Assembly (NCBI RefSeq): GCF_030053425.1
Contig: NZ_JASGBI010000001.1
Span: 1,000,001 to 1,064,000 of the forward strand
Reading direction: 5' to 3'
From: Lysobacter stagni
Lineage (GTDB): Bacteria; Pseudomonadota; Gammaproteobacteria; Xanthomonadales; Xanthomonadaceae
DNA: 64,000 nt
The notes below the pieces were generated by a model. That model had not been told where the DNA came from and made no database searches. It worked only from the letters and a program-made list of their open reading frames with translations. The first letter of the stretch is position 1. Each line of letters opens with the position of its first letter. The position numbers and the translations under genes are program-made. This document shows positions 57,810 through 64,000 of the stretch, piece after piece.

Positions 57810-60179
57810 ATGCAGGACCCCAAGAAGTTCAGCGCGCAGCTCGCCGCGAAAATCGCCCGCCTCATCGCCGATGAGATCGCCGCCCAACCGCAGCAGGCGC
57901 AGGCCGCCATCGCCCTGCTCGACGAAGGCGCGACCGTGCCGTTCATCGCGCGCTACCGCAAGGAAGTCACCGGCGGTCTCGACGACACGCAGCTGCGCAA
58001 TCTGGAAACGCGACTGACCTACCTGCGCGAGCTGGAAGACCGTCGCGCCGCCGTGCTGGCGAGCATCGAAGAGCAGGGCAAGCTCACCGACGAGCTTCGC
58101 GCCGACATCGAGACCGCCGACAGCAAGGCGCGCCTGGAAGACCTGTACCTGCCCTACAAGCCCAAGCGCCGCACGCGTGCGCAGATCGCGCGCGAAGCCG
58201 GGCTGGAACCGCTCGCCGACGGCCTGCTGGCCGATCCCACGCTCGCGCCGGAGGAATTCGCCGCCGGCTTCGTCGATGCGGAGAAGGGCGTGAACGACGT
58301 GAAGGCCGCGCTCGACGGCGCGCGCGCGATCCTGATGGAACGCTGGGGCGAAGACGCGGCGCTGGTCGGCGAGCTGCGCACCTGGCTGGGCGAGGTCGGC
58401 GTGATCCGTTCGCGCGTGGCCGAAGGAAAGGAAGCCGCCGGCGAGAAGTTCCGCGATTACTTCGACCACGCCGAACCGCTGTCGAAGATTCCCTCGCACC
58501 GGCTGCTCGCGTTGTTCCGCGGCCGTCGCGAAGAGTTCCTGTTCCTCGACCTCGACCCGGGCAGCGATGCCGACGCCGGCCACGTGCAGGGCGAAGGCCG
58601 CGTCGCGGTGCACGCAGGCATCAAGGCGCAGGGCCGCGCCGCCGACAAGTGGCTGCTGGATTCGTGCCGCCTGACGTGGAAGGCCAAGCTGCACCTGCAC
58701 CTCACGCTCGACCTGTTCGCGCAGGCGCGCGAGAAGGCAGAGGCCGAGGCCATCGATGTGTTCGGCGACAACCTCAAGGACCTGCTGCTGGCCGCGCCGG
58801 CCGGGCCGAAGGCGGTGCTGGGCCTGGACCCGGGCCTGCGCACGGGCGTGAAGGTCGCCGTGGTCGACCGCACGGGCAAGCTTGTCGACACCGCGACCAT
58901 CTACCCGCACGAACCCAAGCGGCAGTGGGACCAGTCGCTGATGGTGCTGCGCGCACTGAGCGCGAAACACCAGGTCGAGCTGATCGCCATCGGCAACGGC
59001 ACCGCCTCGCGCGAGACCGACAAGCTGGCGGGTGATCTCATCAAGCTCGCGCCGGAACTGAAGATGCAGAAGATCGTCGTCAGCGAAGCGGGCGCGTCGG
59101 TGTACTCCGCCTCGGAATTCGCGGCGAAGGAATTCCCCGACCTCGATGTCTCGATCCGCGGCGCGGTGTCGATCGCGCGACGCCTGCAGGATCCGCTGGC
59201 GGAACTGGTGAAGATCGAACCCAAGGCCATCGGTGTGGGCCAGTACCAGCACGATGTGGACCAGTTCAAGCTGGCGCGCGCGCTGGACGCGAGGGTCGAG
59301 GACTGCGTGAACGCGGTCGGCGTGGATGTGAACACCGCTTCGGCCGCGCTGCTCACGCGCGTGTCGGGACTGTCGTCGACCATCGCGCAGAACATCGTCG
59401 TGTATCGCGACGCGAACGGCGCGTTCAAGTCGCGCAAGGAACTGCTCAAGGTGCCGCGTCTGGGCGACAAGACGTTCGAGCAGTGCGCGGGCTTCCTGCG
59501 CATCGCCGACGGCGACCAGCCGCTGGATGCCTCGTCCGTGCATCCGGAGGCCTATCCGGTGGTGGAGCGCATCCTCAAGCAGTGCGGTCGCGAAGTGAAG
59601 CAGCTCATCGGCGATGCGCCGATGCTGCGTGGCCTGAAGGCCGAACAGTTCATCGACGAGACGTTCGGTGTGCCGACGGTGCGCGACATCCTCAAGGAGC
59701 TCGAGAAGCCCGGACGCGATCCGCGCCCGGAATTCAAGGCCGCGCGCTTCGCCGACGGCGTGGAGGACATCAAGGACCTGCGCGAGGGCATGGTGCTGGA
59801 AGGCGTGGTGAGCAACGTCGCCGCATTCGGCGCGTTCGTCGACATCGGCGTGCACCAGGATGGCCTGATCCACATCTCCGCGCTGTCGGACAAGTACGTG
59901 AAGGACCCGCGCGAAGTGGTGAAGGCAGGCGACATCGTCAAGGTGAAGGTGCTGGAGGTCGATGTCGCGCGCAAGCGCATCGCATTGACGCGTCGCCTCG
60001 ACGACACCGCGCCCGCACCGCGCGGCCCGCGCGAGGAGCGCGATCCGCGTTCCGGCGGCCCGCGCCGCGACGGTGGCCGCGATGCGCGGGGTGCCGGTGC
60101 CAACGCCGCCCGCGCGAACACGCCGCCGCCCATGAACAACGCGCTGGCCGCGGCGTTCGCGAAGGCAAAGAAGTCTTGA
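57810..60179 (+). CDS. tex: Tex-family S1 RNA-binding protein
   Basis: A 789-residue nucleic-acid-binding protein related to eukaryotic Spt6. It has the N-terminal helix-turn-helix-like segment ([27 protein letters not shown] region, about residues 45-67), a YqgF/RNase H-like fold ([18 protein letters not shown], about 336), the ComEA-like HhH pair ([20 protein letters not shown], about 508) and a C-terminal S1 domain ([20 protein letters not shown], about 667). A low-complexity Arg/Gly tail follows. Length is the usual one. The start at 57810 has GGAAG just before it. A terminator lies downstream. Confidence 0.96.
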   Translation: MQDPKKFSAQLAAKIARLIADEIAAQPQQAQAAIALLDEGATVPFIARYRKEVTGGLDDTQLRNLETRLTYLRELEDRRAAVLASIEEQGKLTDELRADIETADSKARLEDLYLPYKPKRRTRAQIAREAGLEPLADGLLADPTLAPEEFAAGFVDAEKGVNDVKAALDGARAILMERWGEDAALVGELRTWLGEVGVIRSRVAEGKEAAGEKFRDYFDHAEPLSKIPSHRLLALFRGRREEFLFLDLDPGSDADAGHVQGEGRVAVHAGIKAQGRAADKWLLDSCRLTWKAKLHLHLTLDLFAQAREKAEAEAIDVFGDNLKDLLLAAPAGPKAVLGLDPGLRTGVKVAVVDRTGKLVDTATIYPHEPKRQWDQSLMVLRALSAKHQVELIAIGNGTASRETDKLAGDLIKLAPELKMQKIVVSEAGASVYSASEFAAKEFPDLDVSIRGAVSIARRLQDPLAELVKIEPKAIGVGQYQHDVDQFKLARALDARVEDCVNAVGVDVNTASAALLTRVSGLSSTIAQNIVVYRDANGAFKSRKELLKVPRLGDKTFEQCAGFLRIADGDQPLDASSVHPEAYPVVERILKQCGREVKQLIGDAPMLRGLKAEQFIDETFGVPTVRDILKELEKPGRDPRPEFKAARFADGVEDIKDLREGMVLEGVVSNVAAFGAFVDIGVHQDGLIHISALSDKYVKDPREVVKAGDIVKVKVLEVDVARKRIALTRRLDDTAPAPRGPREERDPRSGGPRRDGGRDARGAGANAARANTPPPMNNALAAAFAKAKKS

Positions 60180-60186
60180 TCCGTGC

Positions 60187-60214
60187 GACCTCCCCCGCGA
60201 GTGCGGGGGAGGTC
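60187..60214. terminator. 12-bp hairpin terminator between tex and the M48 gene
   Basis: GACCTCCCCCGC (60187-60198) pairs with GCGGGGGAGGTC (60203-60214) across GAGT. It sits eight bases beyond the tex stop and before the end of the convergent M48 gene, so it probably serves both strands; the T-rich part (GTTGCGTTTC) is on the plus strand. Confidence 0.65.
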
Positions 60215-60222
60215 GTTGCGTT

Positions 60223-63200
60223 TCAGCGGAAGTACGGACGTTCCGGCGTGAACAGCAGCTTTTTGCTGGCTTCGCGCCAGGCCAGCGGGCACGCGTCGCC
60301 GCGCAGCGTCACCGCCATCGCATAGGCCAGGCCGCGGGTTCGCGGCATCACGTTGCCGAGTGCGGCTTCGGCATCGGTCTGGCTCGCGCCCGCGCGCACC
60401 GCATCGACGAAGCGAGCAACGGCCATGCCCTCGTCGGTCGGATCGGCCAGTGCCTTCTCGCGCCAGCCCGCATCGGACTGACCCTCACGCAGGGCCAGCG
60501 CCCAGCTGCTCCACAGCGTGCCCGGGTCGATGCCCTCGGTCGGCAGCAGGGCGAGCGCGCGCTGCACCAGCTCCGGCGATGCACCGTCGGAGGCCGCCGC
60601 CTGACGTAGCACGTGCGTATACAGCGTCGCATCGCCTTCGGCCTGCTTGACGGCGTTGTACAGGTCGCCCTGTTCCAGCCACGCGTACGCCTCGTACGGC
60701 GTGCCACGCGTGGCGGCGCTCGGTAGTTCGAGCATCTGCGCGAGCACCGACGATTGTCCGACCAGGGACTGCCACTGCGCGGCGGGCACGTCGGTGATGC
60801 GCTTCACGCGCGCCAGCTCCAGCGCCACGTTCTCCGCCGTTGCCGGCGTCCGCAGGGCCTGGCTCCACAACGTATCCGCCTGCGGCCACTGCTGACGTTG
60901 CGCATACACGTACCCGGACGCCAGCGCGAACCACGGATCGTCCGGCCAGCGTTGCTGGCCTGCCAGGAAGGCCGCGTCGTGGTCGGGACCTTCGGGCGTG
61001 CAACGCGCGGCGAGGTACGCGTAGCCGGCGAACGCAGGTTCCTTCTGAGCGAGCGCGCGCTGCCTTGCGCAGACCTCGTCATGGCGCGGGCCATTGGCCA
61101 GTGCGAGTGCCTGTTCGGCGCGCAGCGTCGCCACGTCGTGCGGATCGCGGCGCAGGCGGTCGGTGACGATCCCATCGACGCCGCCGGGAAGCTCCTTGGC
61201 AAGCCACAGCCAGGTCGACAGATGGCGCGACTGCGGATCGTCCCAGCGCGCATGCGCGCGGATCAGCTCGCGCTGCTCGTCGCTGCCCGGCACCAGTGCG
61301 ATCTGCTGTTGCGGCATCAGGTCACCCGCCGCACTGAGCACGGTGCGCGTGCCGCCGTTATCGTGCGCCTGCGTGCTGATCGACTGGGGCGGTTCCTCGA
61401 AGACGTGGTCGGCCGCGCTGGCCGACCAGCGCAGCGCACCCAGATTGTGCTGTGGCGGTGCCTGCTGACCGGTGCCGTATATTGCGGTCCACTGCACCAG
61501 CGGCGTCGCGCCGGCAACGTTGTAGAGGAAGTGCGACGTACCCGGCATCTTCTCGCTGCGGAAGGTTTCGACGACATCGCCGTCCGGCGTGCGCGTGACG
61601 ACCTCGTGCGCCGTGCCGGCCTCCACCGACAGGGTTGTCGCCCGCTGCGGCGCGAGCTCGACGGTCTGCCCGTCGATCTCCACCACCACCGTGCGCGAAA
61701 GGCCGTTGTACAGCGATACGGTGGCGGTGCCGGTCTGCATGCCGAGCATCAGAACGCCACCGACGATGCCGCCAGCCACCACCACGCGCGCGACCGTCGC
61801 CACCACACCGTCCGCCGTCTGGAAGCGATCCCACCAGCCCAGGCGCGTCTGCCGCTTGCGCTCCTTGCCCGGGACCAGCACGGGATAGGGATGCGGCACC
61901 TGGCATGGCGTCGGTGCGTCCGGCTTCTCGCCGGAGGCCAGCCACGCCGTCACATGGTCCTCGTTGGCCAGCAGGGATTCCAGCGCGGCCGCGCGCAGAT
62001 GCATCAGTTCGCCGCAGGTGTGGTTGACCCAGCCATCCACCACCTTCAGCCACTGGTTGATGTTCTCGGCCGTCGGCACACCCAGCCCGAGCTTGCCCAG
62101 GCTTTCCGCGAACGAGTGCTCCAGTCGCGTGGCGACGGTGTCGTCGACAACGACGTCGCCAGCGCGGTCGTAGACCACGCCGATCGCATCGTGCAGGCGG
62201 TCCGCGTCGCCGATGAGGCGGCGCAGCTCGGTGGACGATACGCGGTTGTCGGCCGTCACCACCTGCAGCGTGTTGACGAACAACCCGTGCAGGTCGCGCA
62301 GGTTCGCTTCGGTATGTTCGCAGTAATGCAGCAGCTCGACTTCGCTGGCCAGCACACGCTCCCAGGCGGGCGCCACGCGTCGCGCCGCGATCAGATGCAG
62401 ACTGCGGCACTGGCGGTCGTGCTCGCGCACGGCCTCGCGCAGCGGCGCGATCTCGGCATCCAGCTCCTTGATCACCGGCTTCAGCTGGCGCACCGACAGC
62501 GTCCGACCACGCCAGTGCACTTCGCCGCCGGGGGCACGCAGGTGCCCCAGATGCGTGGCTTCGAGCGTGTCGCGCTCCTGCGCCAGTTCGTCCAGGCGTC
62601 GCAGGTCGTCGCCGTGGCGGGGCGCATAGAGCTCGCCGATGCGGGCGAGCAGTTCGGCATCGCCCAGCGCATTGGCGGTGGCGGTGAACAGCTCCGCTGG
62701 CGCTTCCACCTCGCGCACGAACGAGCGGCCAAGGTAAGAGCCGCGGTAACGCAGGTCGAGCGAGCGCCGGTCGAACTCGGCATCCAGACGCTTCAGTGTT
62801 TCCTCGATGGGCGCGAATGCGGGCGGTTCACCGACGAGCATGTCGTGCGAGAGCCTCCGCTTGAGCGCATCGGCGTCCCGCAGCAGCAGCGTGGCGGGGC
62901 GCTCGTCGATACGCGCGGCGACGTACTGGCGCTTGAGGTTGCTTTCGCGGTCCGAGTTGCTCGGATGCGTGGACCACATCTGTGGCGGCCTCGCCAGCTC
63001 CGAGCGGAACACGCGATGCTGGTGACGGTCGTTGTCGGGCAGCGTTGGCGGCTCGCCGAAGGTTGCGTGCGGCGCAACACGGCGCATCTGCTCGATCACG
63101 CGCGTCTGCACGGCGAACAGGTCGTCGACCGCGCGACCGCGCTGGTACTCGCGCGAGGCGTGGGCGAGTGCGCGATTCCATGCGTCGTCGGCCGCGCCCA

Positions 63201-64000
63201 GGCGATGCAGCGCGTGCACCAGCGCATCGCTGCCGGTGAGCGACGCGGCGACCAGGTCGGCCTGGTACTCCATCTCGCGCGAGAGCGCACGTTCGGACAG
63301 GACCACGATACGGAACGCGGACTCCACCAGGGAGCGGATCGCCCAGACGATCAGCGACAACGCCCAGCCGATCCACGCAATGCGAATGTCCAACCGCGAG
63401 AGCGTGCCAAGAAGACTGTCGAGTGCGTCGCGCCGCGCGATCAGTTGCGAGGCGATCTGGTGCGCCACGTACACCCAGCGACCCACCGCCATCGTGCGTT
63501 GCGCGAAGTGGCCGAACTCGTGCGCCAGCACGGCCTTGAACTCGCCCAGGTTGAGCACGTTGACCAGCGCCAGGCCAATGTCGAGGTTCTTCTTCGACGG
63601 CACGATCAGGTTGAACAGCGACAGGTCGTAGAACACGCCAGCGTTCACGCGCGGCGACAGGAACACGCGATGCGGTCGCGGTGCGCGGGCTTCGTCGGCC
63701 AGGCGGTGCAGGAACGCGAACAGCTCTGGCTGGTCGGCAGCCTTCAGCTCGAGGTCCGAGTGGCCCGCGCTGCGCTTGAAGAACACCAGGCCCTTGGCCA
63801 TGAAGATCGCCAGGAACGCGGCGAACGAACCGACCAGCACGTTGCTGAAGCCGTCGCCGCCTTCCCCGGCGATCAGTGCGTGGAACAGCCGCCAGGCGGT
63901 CCATGTGAACCAGCCCAGCAGGGCCAGGTAGGCGACGGCGAACGTCAGCAGTCCGGCGACCGCCAGCCACGTATGGCGACGGTAGGCGGCGCTGGGTGCG
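60223..64000 (-). CDS. M48-family metalloprotease, N-terminus outside window
   Basis: A very large membrane protein of the M48 zinc protease family (HtpX/Ste24-like), 1258 residues visible, frame open to the right edge. The first visible segment has two transmembrane spans (HTWLAVAGLLTFAVAYLALLG, then VLVGSFAAFLAIFMAKGLVF). The catalytic site is LAHEFGHFAQRTM with the third ligand in EMEYQADLVAASL. A third helix (VVATVARVVVAGGIVGGVLM) follows about 670 residues into the chain from the first visible GTG. The C-terminal 600 residues contain TPR-like repeats (WPDDPWFALASGYVYAQRQQ) and a beta-rich domain (EIDGQTVELAP). A GTG at 63840 is not the start because the membrane segment continues upstream. 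Confidence 0.85.
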   Translation of the reverse strand, partial: APSAAYRRHTWLAVAGLLTFAVAYLALLGWFTWTAWRLFHALIAGEGGDGFSNVLVGSFAAFLAIFMAKGLVFFKRSAGHSDLELKAADQPELFAFLHRLADEARAPRPHRVFLSPRVNAGVFYDLSLFNLIVPSKKNLDIGLALVNVLNLGEFKAVLAHEFGHFAQRTMAVGRWVYVAHQIASQLIARRDALDSLLGTLSRLDIRIAWIGWALSLIVWAIRSLVESAFRIVVLSERALSREMEYQADLVAASLTGSDALVHALHRLGAADDAWNRALAHASREYQRGRAVDDLFAVQTRVIEQMRRVAPHATFGEPPTLPDNDRHQHRVFRSELARPPQMWSTHPSNSDRESNLKRQYVAARIDERPATLLLRDADALKRRLSHDMLVGEPPAFAPIEETLKRLDAEFDRRSLDLRYRGSYLGRSFVREVEAPAELFTATANALGDAELLARIGELYAPRHGDDLRRLDELAQERDTLEATHLGHLRAPGGEVHWRGRTLSVRQLKPVIKELDAEIAPLREAVREHDRQCRSLHLIAARRVAPAWERVLASEVELLHYCEHTEANLRDLHGLFVNTLQVVTADNRVSSTELRRLIGDADRLHDAIGVVYDRAGDVVVDDTVATRLEHSFAESLGKLGLGVPTAENINQWLKVVDGWVNHTCGELMHLRAAALESLLANEDHVTAWLASGEKPDAPTPCQVPHPYPVLVPGKERKRQTRLGWWDRFQTADGVVATVARVVVAGGIVGGVLMLGMQTGTATVSLYNGLSRTVVVEIDGQTVELAPQRATTLSVEAGTAHEVVTRTPDGDVVETFRSEKMPGTSHFLYNVAGATPLVQWTAIYGTGQQAPPQHNLGALRWSASAADHVFEEPPQSISTQAHDNGGTRTVLSAAGDLMPQQQIALVPGSDEQRELIRAHARWDDPQSRHLSTWLWLAKELPGGVDGIVTDRLRRDPHDVATLRAEQALALANGPRHDEVCARQRALAQKEPAFAGYAYLAARCTPEGPDHDAAFLAGQQRWPDDPWFALASGYVYAQRQQWPQADTLWSQALRTPATAENVALELARVKRITDVPAAQWQSLVGQSSVLAQMLELPSAATRGTPYEAYAWLEQGDLYNAVKQAEGDATLYTHVLRQAAASDGASPELVQRALALLPTEGIDPGTLWSSWALALREGQSDAGWREKALADPTDEGMAVARFVDAVRAGASQTDAEAALGNVMPRTRGLAYAMAVTLRGDACPLAWREASKKLLFTPERPYFR

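Noticed and set aside
63840..63842. GTG as start of the M48 protease
   Set aside because: The reading frame continues upstream to the window edge with a clear transmembrane helix, so the gene starts outside the window.

Overview
This 64 kb stretch of high-GC chromosomal DNA (about two thirds G+C by eye) reads as core chromosome of a gammaproteobacterium of the Xanthomonadaceae, closest in flavour to Lysobacter, Luteimonas or Stenotrophomonas. The grounds are the split glyQ/glyS, tatABC followed by an RDD gene, tamAB, rdgC, ttcA, an ECF sigma factor paired with a TPR Ser/Thr kinase, a zinc-site-less Tdk, and GGGAGAGG-type and CCCGCGAA-type REP elements. Genus is an inference. No rRNA, tRNA, CRISPR array, prophage or transposase was found.

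Layout: 1-5.7 kb, an ArnT-like glycosyltransferase (runs off the left edge), a SnoaL-like protein, an ACT-like/V4R sensor, a threonine/serine dehydratase, a DMT exporter and a Tyr/Gly-rich lipoprotein. 5.7-6.2 kb, a gene-free gap with two strong hairpin terminators and a sigma-54-like promoter that together outline a minus-strand small RNA. 6.2-17.1 kb, mnmG, a sialidase-like lipoprotein, a GFA protein, GNAT, SIMPL, tamB and tamA. 17.2-30.6 kb, glyS/glyQ with a REP element between them, a GATase, membrane proteins, the tat operon, a SYLF protein, hemH, hydrolase, metallopeptidase, rdgC, ttcA and a YdcH-like protein. 30.8-34.5 kb, plsB and a lipoprotein. 34.6-39.4 kb, a four-gene archaic chaperone-usher pilus operon behind a sigma-54 promoter. 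39.4-46.8 kb, a possible hairpin-rich small RNA, an e(P4)-type phosphatase, an OMP, GNAT, gloA2-like VOC protein, rep, a Sel1-like protein, a two-lobed methylglyoxal synthase and tdk. 46.8-47.6 kb, a large nested inverted repeat ending in a hexanucleotide tract. 47.6-51.2 kb, the Ser/Thr kinase and its sigma factor. 51.2-64 kb, mutM, CHAD protein, desaturase, EF-hand protein, rubredoxin-like/MBL protein, MocR regulator with a divergent cupin gene, tex, and a very large M48 protease that runs off the right edge.

Most of the window is housekeeping: translation and tRNA modification (mnmG, ttcA, glyQS), DNA maintenance (rep, mutM, rdgC), envelope biogenesis (tamAB, tatABC, plsB), haem synthesis and nucleotide salvage. 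The less ordinary material is regulatory: two near-identical sigma-54-like promoters, one for a pilus and one for an apparent noncoding RNA; a second apparent noncoding RNA with tandem hairpins; a sigma factor that carries threonine where acidic residues are normal and sits next to a kinase; and a roughly 720 bp palindromic repeat structure.

All calls come from reading motifs and gene order. No database search, folding program or alignment was run.
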